From contig VXVC01000006.1 in assembly GCA_009836625.1 (NCBI GenBank), positions 62,001 to 126,000 of the forward strand: 64,000 nucleotides of DNA, written 5' to 3'. Positions within the stretch are counted from its first letter, which is position 1; every line of letters starts with the position of its first letter. A model generated the notes under the pieces. The model saw only the letters and a program-made list of their open reading frames with translations. It was not told the origin of the DNA and did no database searches. This document shows, piece after piece, positions 36,514 through 45,617 of the stretch. Origin of the DNA: Holophagales bacterium (GTDB lineage Bacteria; Acidobacteriota; Thermoanaerobaculia; Multivoradales; Multivoraceae). The position numbers were made by a program, and so were the translations under genes.

Positions 36514-36974
36514 GAGTCCTCTCCCTCCGGCACCTTCAGCATCAGCCCCAGCCGGGTGCAGCGGGCAACGAGCTCGTCACGCTGGTTGTAGGCGCGGTGC
36601 TCGAAGGTCACGATGCCGGCGTTGGGCCGTGAGCGGCTCTCCCGCTTGTCCTTCACCTCGGTCTCGATCCGCAGGGTGTCGCCGTGGAACACGGGCCGCG
36701 GGAACACGACGTCGTTCCAGCCCAGGTTGGCGATCGTCGTGCCGAGGGTCGTGTCGCCGACCGAGATGCCGACCATCAGGCTTAGGGTGAAGCAACTGTT
36801 GACGATCCGCTCGCCGAACTCGCTCTTCTTCATCGCCTCGGCGTCGAGGTGGAGCGCGGCCGGGTTGTGGGTCATCGCCGTGAAGAAGACGTTGTCCGCC
36901 TCGGTCACCGTGCGCCGCAGCGCGTGGTCGAAGAGCTGGCCGACTTCGAACTGCTCGTAGTAGAGGCCCGCCAT
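36510..36974 (-). CDS. MaoC-family dehydratase
   Basis: A 154-residue hot-dog protein resembling mesaconyl-CoA/MaoC-type hydratases. It begins [20 protein letters not shown] and has [21 protein letters not shown], where the usual GD-x-NP-x-H motif reads MTHNPAALH, so the catalytic Asp is replaced by Thr while the His remains. Later segments [15 protein letters not shown] and [15 protein letters not shown] are family-typical. The altered motif is normal for the mesaconyl-CoA hydratase subgroup. It lies 9 bases after murA and is coupled to the DUF2007 gene. Confidence 0.8.
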   Translation of the reverse strand: MAGLYYEQFEVGQLFDHALRRTVTEADNVFFTAMTHNPAALHLDAEAMKKSEFGERIVNSCFTLSLMVGISVGDTTLGTTIANLGWNDVVFPRPVFHGDTLRIETEVKDKRESRSRPNAGIVTFEHRAYNQRDELVARCTRLGLMLKVPEGEDS

Positions 36975-36983
36975 GCGGCAACC

Positions 36984-38303
36984 CTAGCCGAGCGAATCGG
37001 CGACGCGCTCGATACTGGCGCCCAGCGACCGCAGCCGCTCGTCGATCCGCTCGTAGCCGCGATCGATCTGCTGCACGTTGTCGATCAAGCTGCGGCCCTC
37101 GGCGCACAGCGCGGCGATCAGCATCGCCATGCCGGCGCGGATGTCCGGACTCACCATGTCCCGGCCGTAGAGCTTCGACGGTCCGCTGACGACGACGCGA
37201 TGCGGGTCGCAGAGCACGATCTGCGCGCCCATCGCCACCAGCCGGTCGACGAAGAACATGCGGGACTCGAAGAGCTTCTCGTGGATCAGCACCGAGCCCC
37301 GGCTCTGGGTCGCGCCCACGACCGCGATCGACGTCAGATCGGCGGGGAAACCGGGCCACGGCGCGTCCTCGATCTTCGGGATCGCACCCTGAAGGTCCGT
37401 GCGCACGGAGAGTTCCTGGCCGCCCGGCACGAACAGGTCGCTGCCGTCGCCACGAACTTCGAAGTCGATGCCCAGCCGGCCGAACGCGATCCGCGTCGCC
37501 CGGTGCTCCCGCGGCCGGGCATTCGGGATGCGCAGCTCGCCGCCGGTCACCGCCGCCAGCGTGATGAGCGACCCCACCTCGATGTAGTCGGGACCGATCT
37601 CGAACTCGGCCCCGCCCAGCCGCTCCACGCCCTGGACGACGAGCAGGTTCGTTCCGACACCTTCGATCGGCACCCCCAGGACCTTCAGGAGGCGGCAGAG
37701 GTCCTGCACGTGGGGCTCGCTCGCCGCGTTCAGGATCCTCGTCTCGCCCTCCGCCAGGGAAGCGGCCATGACCGCGTTCTCGGTCGCCGTGACCGAGGCT
37801 TCGTCCAGGAAGATCTCGGCCCCGCGCAGACGCTCCCCCGAACCCTCGACGCGGCACTGGAGCCCGCCGCCCGGGAGGAGTTCGATGCCGGCGCCCAGGC
37901 CCTCGAGTGCCAGCAGGTGCGTGTCGAGCCGCCGGCGGCCGATGACGTCGCCGCCCGGGGCCGGCATGTTCACGCGTCCGCGCCGCGCCAGCAGCGGCCC
38001 AGCCAGCAGGATCGAGGCGCGGATCGCCCGGCAGAGATCCGGGTCCGGATCGTCGTCGCCAAGCCCCGCGGCGCGAACCCGCACCGTGTCGCTGCCGGCG
38101 AACGCCACTTCGGCGCCAAGCTGGCGCAACAACCCCATCTGTGCCTCGACGTCGCGGATCCGGGGCACGTTCCGGAGCGTGACCTCCTCATCCGTGAGGA
38201 GGGCGGCTGCAAGCAGCGGCAGCGCCGCGTTCTTGTTGCCCCGCGCCCGCAGCGTGCCCGAGATCGGTTGACCGCCCTCGATCACGAACTGGGAGCGAGG
38301 CAT
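36984..38303 (-). CDS. murA: UDP-N-acetylglucosamine 1-carboxyvinyltransferase with Asp in place of catalytic Cys
   Basis: A 439-residue enzyme that transfers enolpyruvate to UDP-GlcNAc, the first committed step of peptidoglycan synthesis. GNKNAALP (Lys24) binds UDP-GlcNAc. The catalytic loop reads PAPGGD119[11 protein letters not shown]; at the position of Cys115 in E. coli MurA this protein has Asp. DLTSIAV and DIRAGMAML carry further active-site residues. Cys-to-Asp MurA variants are known to be active and resistant to fosfomycin. I chose ATG 38303, which gives the standard [11 protein letters not shown] start. MaoC and DUF2007 genes follow. Confidence 0.94.
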   Translation of the reverse strand: MPRSQFVIEGGQPISGTLRARGNKNAALPLLAAALLTDEEVTLRNVPRIRDVEAQMGLLRQLGAEVAFAGSDTVRVRAAGLGDDDPDPDLCRAIRASILLAGPLLARRGRVNMPAPGGDVIGRRRLDTHLLALEGLGAGIELLPGGGLQCRVEGSGERLRGAEIFLDEASVTATENAVMAASLAEGETRILNAASEPHVQDLCRLLKVLGVPIEGVGTNLLVVQGVERLGGAEFEIGPDYIEVGSLITLAAVTGGELRIPNARPREHRATRIAFGRLGIDFEVRGDGSDLFVPGGQELSVRTDLQGAIPKIEDAPWPGFPADLTSIAVVGATQSRGSVLIHEKLFESRMFFVDRLVAMGAQIVLCDPHRVVVSGPSKLYGRDMVSPDIRAGMAMLIAALCAEGRSLIDNVQQIDRGYERIDERLRSLGASIERVADSLG

Positions 38304-38421
38304 GTGTGCGGCCGTGTCCATCGCGCGGTTAGTTGACCACAGGAACGCCGTCGCAAGTGCCCGCTCTTCCGATTCGCCCGCTCCTGAAACTCGCGCGACG
38401 CCGCGACGTTGTAGAAGGAGA

Positions 38422-38438
38422 GCGGCCGATGAGGCCGC
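38422..38438. other. GC hairpin in the leader of the Trp-repeat gene
   Basis: GCGGCC (38422-38427), loop GATGA, GGCCGC (38433-38438) form a 6 bp perfect stem about 33 bases before the start of the tryptophan-repeat gene. It may be a leader structure, but such short GC palindromes are common in this sequence. Confidence 0.2.
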
Positions 38439-38470
38439 CTGCCCCTCCCGCACCGGCAAGGAGACCGAAC

Positions 38471-39085
38471 ATGAAAGACCTTCACCGCCATCGCTGGGCG
38501 ACCCTGGCGTTCACCCTCCTGATCGCTCTCGTCCCCGGAGCGCTCCTGGCTCAGGAACATGCCGATCCAGGTCACGACGAGCGCTGGGAAGAACTCGGTC
38601 AGCGTTGGGAGGAATGGGGTGAGCGCTTCGGCCGCAGCTTCGAGAACGCCGACTGGGAATCCCACGGCAAGCACTGGGAAGAGGTCGGCAAGCGCTGGGA
38701 GGAATGGGGCGAGCAGTTCGCCGCGTCCTTCGAGCAGGCGTTCGACGAAGAGGAGTGGGACGCCTGGGCGGAGCAGTTCGAGGACATGGAGAACCCTGAC
38801 GGCGAGGTCGACTGGGATCGCTTCGAGCAGTTCTGGGAAGAGTTCGGCGAACGTTTCGGCACTTCTCTTGGAGAGGCCATGGAAGGCGCCGACTGGGAGA
38901 CCTTCGGTGAGGCGCTCGGCGCGTTCGGCGAGCAGATCGGCGAGCTGGCCGAACTGATCGCGGCCAGCTTCGAAGGCGCCGACTGGAGCGGCTTCGCCGA
39001 TCTCGTCAGCGAGACGGTCGAGCACGCCGTCGAGCACGGCGAAGAGGCGGCGGAGGCAGACGAGGAGGCGGACGAGGAGGGCTGA
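38471..39085 (+). CDS. Exported acidic tryptophan-rich repeat protein, unknown function
   Basis: A 204-residue protein I do not recognise. An AAGGAGA site precedes ATG 38471. A signal peptide runs to about residue 28 ([10 protein letters not shown]). The mature protein is strongly acidic and built from about four imperfect repeats of a core like [17 protein letters not shown]: residues 38-62, 68-96, 119-142 and 148-172. Trp and Phe recur with heptad-like spacing, suggesting amphipathic helices. It ends with a run of Glu, Ala and Asp (193-204). No cysteine is present. It could be a periplasmic or surface helical repeat protein. It is divergent from murA and followed by an esterase gene. Confidence 0.72.
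   Translation: MKDLHRHRWATLAFTLLIALVPGALLAQEHADPGHDERWEELGQRWEEWGERFGRSFENADWESHGKHWEEVGKRWEEWGEQFAASFEQAFDEEEWDAWAEQFEDMENPDGEVDWDRFEQFWEEFGERFGTSLGEAMEGADWETFGEALGAFGEQIGELAELIAASFEGADWSGFADLVSETVEHAVEHGEEAAEADEEADEEG
38582..38986 (+). repeat. Degenerate tandem repeats inside the Trp-rich gene
   Basis: This stretch encodes four units related to W-E-E-[W/F]-G-E-[R/Q]-F followed by a SFE-x-A-D-W type end. The first two units are most alike at both DNA and protein level; the fourth has lost the leading Trp (AFGEQIG). The repeats suggest growth by internal duplication. Confidence 0.6.
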
Positions 39086-39127
39086 CGTAGGCTACGCGCT
39101 CCCGCTCACGACCCACGGAGCGCGCAG

Positions 39128-40078
39128 ATGCCAGTCGACCCCCAGGTACAGGCCTTCCTCGAAGCCCAGGCACAGGCCGCGATCGAGAACCAGGTTCCGC
39201 CGATCACCGAACAGACCGTTCAGATGGCCCGGGCCGGCTATCTGGCGGTCGCCGAGATGCTGGGCCAGGGGCCGGACGTGGGCACCCAGGACTCCGCCGT
39301 CCCCGGACCGGCCGGCGACATTCCGGTCCGCATCTACCGGCCCCGGGACGCCGGCGAGGCCCTGCCGATCCTCGTCTACTACCACGGCGGCGGCTGGGTG
39401 ATCGGCGACCTGGACACACACGACTACGCCTGCCGCGAACTCTGCGCCGGAGCCGGATGCCTGGTCGTCTCCGTGGATTACCGGCTGGCGCCCGAGGCCC
39501 GGTTCCCGGCCGCGGTCGACGACTCCTGGGCCGCCCTGCAGTGGGTTGCCGCCAACGCCGAGAGCCTCGGCGGCGACCCGGCCCGGATCGCGGTCGGCGG
39601 CGACAGCGCCGGCGGCAACCTCTCCGCCGTGATGAGCCTGCTCGCCCGGAACAACGGCGGTCCGCACCTCGTCTTCCAGCTCCTCGTCTACCCCGCCGTC
39701 GACATGGACTTCAGCCGCCCCTCGATCGACGAGAACGCGGACGGCTACGTTCTGACCAGGGACCACATGATCTGGTTCCGCGGCCACTACCTGCGTTCGG
39801 ACGCCGACCGCGCCGACTTCCGCGCCTCGCCGCTCCTGGCGTCCGACCACAGCGGCCTGCCGCCGGCTCTCGTCATCACAGCCGAGTTCGACCCGCTCCG
39901 CGACGAAGGCAGGGACTACGCGGAGAAGCTCCTGGCCGCCGGCGTCGAGGCGACGCTCTCGAACTACGAGGGCCAGGTCCACGTCTTCTTCCAACTCTCA
40001 CCGATCCTCAGTGGAGGCCGGAAGGCGGTCGACGAGGCCTGCGCGGCGCTGCGCGGAGCATTCGGGGACGCGGCATAG
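39128..40078 (+). CDS. Alpha/beta-hydrolase of the hormone-sensitive-lipase family
   Basis: A 316-residue carboxylesterase. The oxyanion-hole motif HGGGW (residues 86-90) and the nucleophile elbow GGDSAGG (Ser160) define the HSL (bacterial family IV) group. The acid is in AEFDPLRDEG and the catalytic His in YEGQVHVFF near the C-terminus. There is no signal peptide, so it is cytoplasmic. Typical substrates are short acyl esters. It follows the tryptophan-repeat gene by 42 bases and may be a separate unit. Confidence 0.9.
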   Translation: MPVDPQVQAFLEAQAQAAIENQVPPITEQTVQMARAGYLAVAEMLGQGPDVGTQDSAVPGPAGDIPVRIYRPRDAGEALPILVYYHGGGWVIGDLDTHDYACRELCAGAGCLVVSVDYRLAPEARFPAAVDDSWAALQWVAANAESLGGDPARIAVGGDSAGGNLSAVMSLLARNNGGPHLVFQLLVYPAVDMDFSRPSIDENADGYVLTRDHMIWFRGHYLRSDADRADFRASPLLASDHSGLPPALVITAEFDPLRDEGRDYAEKLLAAGVEATLSNYEGQVHVFFQLSPILSGGRKAVDEACAALRGAFGDAA

Positions 40079-40112
40079 AATTTGCTGGTTGGAGTCGGTG
40101 GGAGGAGCACCC

Positions 40113-40574
40113 ATGAGCCTGATGTCAAGCATCCCCGCCCTGTTGCTACTCGTGACCGCCGCTCCAATCGACAAGGAATCCGCGGCTCAGGGCGAAACCA
40201 CCCTGGTCCGCATCCTCTCTGACCTCGAAACGGCCGGAGGAGCAGACTGGACCGGCGAGTGCCTGGACGCCAGGTCCCGCAGCCGCTGGACCACCCGACT
40301 CAGCGACGGCAGCGTCATCAAGGGACGCTGCCGGAACGGCAAGCGCCACGGCCGCTGGTCCGTCCGCCTCACCGACGGCAACCGCGTCATCGGTCGGTTC
40401 GAGGACGACAGTGTCCACGGCAGGTGGCGGATCCGCGACCACGTCGGTCACGTCCTCGAAGAAGCTACCTACGTCCGGGGCGAACTCCAGGACGAGCGAC
40501 GCATCCCCCGCGATCCGTGGTCCAAGCGAGGAGCGCTCCCAGCTCCCCCGGGCGACGCACCAGGCCACAACTGA
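40113..40574 (+). CDS. MORN-repeat-like exported protein
   Basis: A 153-residue protein with a hydrophobic N-terminus that looks like a signal peptide (SLMSSIPALLLLVTAAP). The centre has repeated units of the form G-x-C/F-x-[N/D]-x-x-x-H-G-R-W: GRCRNGKRHGRW and GRFEDDSVHGRW, similar to MORN or YwqK-type repeats. GGGAGGAG precedes ATG 40113. Cys residues flank the first repeat (Gly-Glu-Cys-Leu-Asp). Its role is unknown; such repeats often bind lipids or act as scaffolds. The gene ends 26 bases before the convergent helicase gene's stop. Confidence 0.72.
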   Translation: MSLMSSIPALLLLVTAAPIDKESAAQGETTLVRILSDLETAGGADWTGECLDARSRSRWTTRLSDGSVIKGRCRNGKRHGRWSVRLTDGNRVIGRFEDDSVHGRWRIRDHVGHVLEEATYVRGELQDERRIPRDPWSKRGALPAPPGDAPGHN

Positions 40575-40600
40575 CCGGCGGCGACGCCCGCCGATGCCGG

Positions 40601-43600
40601 CTACACTGCCGGTAGCAGCCGGCTGACGCGATAGCCGTCCAGGTCCTTCTCGAAGCCGCAGGCGTCGAGGATCGCGGTCCACGGAGACTCGCGGGCCGGG
40701 CGGCCGTCGATCCGCAGGAGCCTGAGGGTCCGCCGCCGGCGGCGGCCGGCGAGGTCACGGAGCGCGGCCCAGGCGTCCCCTGGTTCCGGGTCGCCGCCGA
40801 GGGCGGCGAAGGTCCAGACGCCCTGGCCGCCGGCTTCGACGTAGAGATGGGGATAGCCGGCCCGGAGGACGACCCAGGCGCCGGGTACGCGGCGTGGGCC
40901 GCGCCTTCGTGGATCGATCTCGGTTCCGAGCCGGGGCCAGGGCAGCACGGCACCCCACGGATTCGCCGGGTCGACGGCGGGCAGGATCCCGATCGGCCCG
41001 CGCTTCGCCGGTCCCCGCCGCTCCCGCCGCAGGCGCTCGACCGCGGCCGGCAGGGCGAACTGGCGGCCGGCCAGGCCGTGAACGAAGTAGCCGCGGCGGA
41101 TGTGGCCGGCCTCCTCCATCTCGCGCAGCACCGGATAGAGCGCCTCGAACCCGCCCGGCACGCTCTCGTTGCGGGCCGTCTCGGCGGCGACCACGCCGTA
41201 GCGGTCGAGCAGCAGGGTTGCCGTGGCGTGAGCCCACTCCGTGTCGCTTGCCGGCCCGGCCGGCGCGGCCAGATCGCTCACCAGCGACCACCGCCCGCCA
41301 GCCAGCATCCCGGCCAGGCCGCGGCGGGCGCCCGCCACACCGGCCCGCATGGCAGCCGGCGCGGTCCCGGCCCGCGGCCCGCGACGCCAGCCGCGAGGAA
41401 GTCCGCGGGGAGAACGACCGGCGGGCGATCGCCGGCGCCTGCCGAGCGACGCGAGCGGCAGGAACGTGTCGTTCGTGACGCGGCCAGTCCACACGAGGTC
41501 CCAGATCGCTGCTTCGACTTCCGTTTCGCCCCAGTCGCCGTCGCCGACCACACCGCCGACGAGGTCGAAGGTGAAGCAGGCGCCGCGCGTCCTGAGGCGA
41601 TCGAGGATCGCGCCGTGCGGCGTATCAACCCGCTGCCCGTCCGGTTGTTCGGACGGCTCGCTCCCGCGCGCCAGAACCTGGAACCGCTCCCGACGGTAGA
41701 CCGTTACCCGGCCGTCTCTCGAGCCGAGCCTGCCGTCGCCCACCCAGAGAAGCTCCCCGGCCGCCGCGAGTCCATCCAGCATCTCGAGACGAAAGCCCGG
41801 CACGCGGGCAGGAAGGACGTGGTCGATCAGGGTCCGCCAGGAAAGCGGCACCCCTTCGAGCTGCGCCACGGATTCCCGGAGGCGAACCAGGGCGCGATCC
41901 GACGACGCAGGCATCCCTGCCCGCCCGCGACCCGGCGACGCCGGGAGAGTCGGCACCGCTGTGCCCGTGTCGACGCCCTGCCAGCGACCCAGGAACCGCG
42001 CCAGAGCCGCTCCGTCGACCGGCTCGGCTTCGCGGCGCAGCCTGGCCAGTGTCCGACGCTTGATCCGGCGGAGCACCTCCGAGTCGCACCATTCGACACC
42101 GCCGCCTTCCCTACGAAACTCGCCCCGGACGAGCCGGCCGGCCTCTTCGAGACTCGTCAGCAGGGGTTCGATCGCCCCCTCCGGCAGGCCGAAGCGGGCC
42201 GCCGCGTCAGCGGCTGTGAACGGACCCCGGCTCCGGGCGTAGCGTCTCAACAGATTCTCGAGCGGCTCCGGCCGTGGCGCCAGCAGTTCGCCCGGCAGGC
42301 CTTCGGGCAACGTCGCGTCCAGGCCGTCGCGGTAGAGCGCCACGTCCTCCGCGGCCGTCCACACCCGCTCGCCGTCCTTGAACTCGATTTCGACGGCCCT
42401 CTTCTGCCGCTCCAAGTCCGCGAGCCACTCACCCGCCTCGCCCGGAGCCCGCGCCTCGATCTCCGCCCGGGTCAGACCGCCGGTCCGCCTCAGCAGATCG
42501 TAGAGATCGTCCTCGTGCCGCGCGCGGCGGTCCGGCGAAAGCCCCTGAAACTCCTCTTCGACCGCCTGGATCACGTCCGGATCGAGCAACTCCCGCAGAC
42601 TGGCCGTGCCCAGCAGTTCCCGCAGGAGCTCCTGGTCGAGAGTCAGCGCCTGGGCCCGGCGCTCGGCCGCGGGGGCGTCCTGGTCGTAGAGGAAGCGCTC
42701 TTCGTAGGCGAAGACGAGGGAGCGGGCGAACGGAGAAGGCGCCAGGGTCTCCACGTCGTCGACCCGGACCTCTCCTTCCGCGACCTGCGCCATCAGGTCG
42801 ACCAGGCCGGAGAGATCGAAGAGGTCGCTCAGACACTCGCGGTACGTCTCGAGCAGGATCGGAAAGTCGGGGTAGCGGCGGACGACGGAGAGCAGGTTCT
42901 TCGACCGCTGGCGCTGCTGCCAGAGCGGCGTCCGCTTGCCGGGCCGGTTGCGCGGCAGCAGCAGCGCGCGGGCCGCGTTCTCGCGAAAGCGGCTCGCGAA
43001 CATCGGCGAGGAAGCGACCTGCTCGACGACCAGATCCTCGACCTCGTCGGGCTCGAGCAGGAACTCCCGCGCCGCCGGCAACTCGTCGGTGTCGGCGAAG
43101 CGGAGGGCCAGCCCGTCGTCGGTCCACAGCGTCTGGACCTCGAAACCGAAACGCCGGCCGATCCGGCGCTCCAGCGCCATCGCCCAGGGCGCGTGGATGC
43201 GGGCCCCGAACGGGGTCAGGATGCACACGCGCCAGTCGCCGATCTCGTCCCGGAACCGCTCCAGAGTCACCGCGCGGTCGGTGGGCAGCGCGCCGGTGCG
43301 GTCTCGCTGCTCCTCGACGTAGGCGCAGAGGTTCGAGACGGCATGCGGATCGAGCGGCGCTTCGCGTTGGAGCCAGCGTCTGGCGGCGGCGCCCTGCCTC
43401 CGACCCAGTTCGCGCACGAAGGCGCCGAGGGCCCGACCCAGCTCCAGCGGCCGGCCAGGGCCATCGCCGTGCCAGAAGGGCATCCGCCCCGGTTCGCCCG
43501 GCGCCGGCCGGACGATGACCCGGTCGCGGGTGATCTCGGTCACCCGCCAGGCGGAGGCCCCAAGCAGGAAGGTGTCGCCGGCCCGCGACTCGTAGACCAT

Positions 43601-45226
43601 CTCCTCGTCGAGTTCACCTACCCGCGGACCCTCCGGCCCCAGGTGAACCGTGAACAGGCCGCGATCCGGAATCGTGCCGGCGTTCATCCGCACCAGGAAG
43701 TCGGCGCCGCGCCGGGCGGTCAGCACGTCGCGCCCGCGGTCCCACGACAACCGGGGCCGCAGGTCGGCGAACTCCTCCGAGGGAAAGCGGCCGACCAGCA
43801 TATCCAGCACCGCACCGAGCAGATTGCGGCTCAGGCCGCGGTAGGGCCGGGCGCGCCGCGCCAGGGCCAGGATCCCGTCGACGGTCCATTCCCGGCCGCA
43901 GCACATCGCAACGATCTGCTGCGCCAGCACGTCGAGCGGGTTCTCCGACAGCCGCATCGACTCGATCGCGCCGCGCTGCATCTGAATCGCGGTCACCGTG
44001 CACTCCAGGAGATCGCCACGGAACTTGGGGAAGATCAGGCCACGGCTCCGTTCGCCGACCGCGTGCCCCGAGCGGCCGACCCGCTGCAGTCCGCTGGCCG
44101 TCGAACCCGGCGCCTCGACCAGGAGCACCAGGTCGACGCTGCCCATGTCGATCCCCAGTTCGAGCGAGCTGGTGGCCACGATGCAGCGCAGCCGCCCCGC
44201 CTTCAGCGCGCCCTCGATCTCTCGCCGCCGCTCGTGGGAGATGCTGCCGTGGTGGGCGCGCGCCAGCGGCTCACGGTCATCGGTCTCTTCGTCGTCCGCG
44301 TCGCCACGGGTCCGATCGTCCAGTTCGTTCAGCCGCTGCGCCAGCCGTTCGCAGAGAGAGCGGCTGTTGACGAAGACGATCGTCGAGCGATGGCGCCGGA
44401 CCGCCTCCAGGATGCGCGGGAAGACGGACGGCCACAGGCCCGAGGTCTCAAAGCCCCGCGGCCATCCTTCGCCGGAGGAAAGGGACTCAGGCGCCGGCGG
44501 CGGCGCCTCCATGTCCGGCACCGGAACCACGACCTGGAGATCGACGTTGGGCGGCTCGGAGGCGTCGACGACTTCGACCGGCCGGTCGCCGCCGAGGAAC
44601 CCGGCCGCAAGGTCCATTGGCCGCACCGTCGCCGAGAGGCCGATTCGCTGCGGATCCTGGCCGTCCGCCAACTCCGCGAGCCGCTCGAGCGACAGCGCCA
44701 GGTGAGCGCCGCGCTTGGTCGCCGCCATCGCATGAACCTCGTCGACGATCACCGTCTCGACCGTGCGCAGGTTGGCCGCCGCCCGCGACCCGAGAACCAG
44801 GAACAGCGACTCGGGCGTCGTCACCAGGATCTCGCCGGGCTTCCGTAGCTGGCGGCGCCGGTCCGCGGGCGGCGTGTCCCCGGTGCGTACGTCGACGCCG
44901 ACCGGCCGCACGGGAGTGCCGAGCCCGCGGGCCTCCCCGACGACGCCCTCAAGGGGCGCCTGCAGGTTGCGTTCGATGTCGTAGGCGAGGGCCTTGAGCG
45001 GCGACACGTAGACGACCCGCACTCCCTGCCCGGGAGGCTCGTCGCCCAGGCAGAGCTGGTCGATGGCCCACAGGAAAGCCGCGAGCGTCTTGCCGCTGCC
45101 GGTGGGCGCCACCAGCAGCGCGTTCCCGCCGCGGGTGAGCACCGGCCAGCCCAGTTCCTGCACCCGGGTGGGTCCGGGGAACGAGCCGTCGAACCACCGG
45201 CGCACCGGTTCCGAGAACGAGTCCAC
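40601..45226 (-). CDS. lhr: Lhr-type large superfamily 2 DNA helicase
   Basis: A 1541-residue helicase, full Lhr length. Motif I is APTGSGKT (40-47), the DEVH box lies at 162-165, motif III is SAT (198-200) and motif VI is in QRVGRSGHAVG. These form two RecA-like domains, followed by a winged-helix and the Lhr-specific domain. The long C-terminal region (Lhr-CTD) covers most of the second half, with SWRTLIDHVLPA and VYRRERFQVLARG among its pieces. Lhr unwinds DNA and RNA-DNA hybrids 3' to 5' and acts in mutagen repair. GTG 45226 is the start. It stands alone, convergent with the MORN-like gene. Confidence 0.92.
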   Translation of the reverse strand: MDSFSEPVRRWFDGSFPGPTRVQELGWPVLTRGGNALLVAPTGSGKTLAAFLWAIDQLCLGDEPPGQGVRVVYVSPLKALAYDIERNLQAPLEGVVGEARGLGTPVRPVGVDVRTGDTPPADRRRQLRKPGEILVTTPESLFLVLGSRAAANLRTVETVIVDEVHAMAATKRGAHLALSLERLAELADGQDPQRIGLSATVRPMDLAAGFLGGDRPVEVVDASEPPNVDLQVVVPVPDMEAPPPAPESLSSGEGWPRGFETSGLWPSVFPRILEAVRRHRSTIVFVNSRSLCERLAQRLNELDDRTRGDADDEETDDREPLARAHHGSISHERRREIEGALKAGRLRCIVATSSLELGIDMGSVDLVLLVEAPGSTASGLQRVGRSGHAVGERSRGLIFPKFRGDLLECTVTAIQMQRGAIESMRLSENPLDVLAQQIVAMCCGREWTVDGILALARRARPYRGLSRNLLGAVLDMLVGRFPSEEFADLRPRLSWDRGRDVLTARRGADFLVRMNAGTIPDRGLFTVHLGPEGPRVGELDEEMVYESRAGDTFLLGASAWRVTEITRDRVIVRPAPGEPGRMPFWHGDGPGRPLELGRALGAFVRELGRRQGAAARRWLQREAPLDPHAVSNLCAYVEEQRDRTGALPTDRAVTLERFRDEIGDWRVCILTPFGARIHAPWAMALERRIGRRFGFEVQTLWTDDGLALRFADTDELPAAREFLLEPDEVEDLVVEQVASSPMFASRFRENAARALLLPRNRPGKRTPLWQQRQRSKNLLSVVRRYPDFPILLETYRECLSDLFDLSGLVDLMAQVAEGEVRVDDVETLAPSPFARSLVFAYEERFLYDQDAPAAERRAQALTLDQELLRELLGTASLRELLDPDVIQAVEEEFQGLSPDRRARHEDDLYDLLRRTGGLTRAEIEARAPGEAGEWLADLERQKRAVEIEFKDGERVWTAAEDVALYRDGLDATLPEGLPGELLAPRPEPLENLLRRYARSRGPFTAADAAARFGLPEGAIEPLLTSLEEAGRLVRGEFRREGGGVEWCDSEVLRRIKRRTLARLRREAEPVDGAALARFLGRWQGVDTGTAVPTLPASPGRGRAGMPASSDRALVRLRESVAQLEGVPLSWRTLIDHVLPARVPGFRLEMLDGLAAAGELLWVGDGRLGSRDGRVTVYRRERFQVLARGSEPSEQPDGQRVDTPHGAILDRLRTRGACFTFDLVGGVVGDGDWGETEVEAAIWDLVWTGRVTNDTFLPLASLGRRRRSPAGRSPRGLPRGWRRGPRAGTAPAAMRAGVAGARRGLAGMLAGGRWSLVSDLAAPAGPASDTEWAHATATLLLDRYGVVAAETARNESVPGGFEALYPVLREMEEAGHIRRGYFVHGLAGRQFALPAAVERLRRERRGPAKRGPIGILPAVDPANPWGAVLPWPRLGTEIDPRRRGPRRVPGAWVVLRAGYPHLYVEAGGQGVWTFAALGGDPEPGDAWAALRDLAGRRRRRTLRLLRIDGRPARESPWTAILDACGFEKDLDGYRVSRLLPAV

Positions 45227-45304
45227 AGGTCATCCTAGGGGATTACACGCGCCCCGCGCGTCCCTGTGGAGCGCGAGTCCGGCTGCTAACCTCGCCGCCC
45301 AGCG

Positions 45305-45610
45305 ATGGCGCACCACGACCACGGGAAACACGGCGGCAAGAGCTACTGGCTCGACAGTAAACGAAACGTCGCCAAGGTGTTCTACGCACTGATCGCCGTC
45401 GACGTCCTGTGGTTGGCGGCGGACCTCCTCTACAAGAAGAAAGCGGAGTTCGACGCCTGGGGCGGCTGGGCGGACGGCGGATTCGGGTTCTACCCCGTCT
45501 ACGGCTTCGTCGGCGCCTTCCTGCTGGTGCTGGCGGCGAAGCAGATGCGGCGCGTGCTGATGCGGTCCGAGGACTACTACGAGCAACGCCGCGACGGCGG
45601 AGCCTCCTGA
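45305..45610 (+). CDS. Small membrane protein, presumed partner of the antiporter subunit
   Basis: A 101-residue protein with a His-rich start (MAHHDHGKHGGKSYW), a hydrophobic segment near 24-42 (VFYALIAVDVLWLAADL) and a second one near 66-80 (FVGAFLLVLAAKQM). It ends with a charged tail (RSEDYYEQRRD). It is immediately upstream (8 bases) of the MrpD/NuoM-like gene and shares its orientation, so it is probably its accessory subunit. I do not recognise a named family. Confidence 0.72.
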   Translation: MAHHDHGKHGGKSYWLDSKRNVAKVFYALIAVDVLWLAADLLYKKKAEFDAWGGWADGGFGFYPVYGFVGAFLLVLAAKQMRRVLMRSEDYYEQRRDGGAS

Positions 45611-45617
45611 GTCCCGG

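Noticed and set aside
38333..38470. A longer start for the tryptophan-repeat protein, and an ECF-like promoter (TGAAACT ... CGTT) in its leader.
   Set aside because: The ATG at 38471 has a good ribosome site and a proper signal peptide. The promoter match has poor spacing and only partial consensus.
40574..40640. CCGGC/GCCGG inverted repeat at the end of the Lhr gene as a terminator.
   Set aside because: It overlaps the stop codon and has no T-run, so it cannot be supported as an intrinsic terminator.
40847..44848. Long open plus-strand frame antisense to the Lhr helicase.
   Set aside because: All helicase motifs are on the minus strand; the antisense product shows only low-complexity Arg/Pro/Gln stretches.
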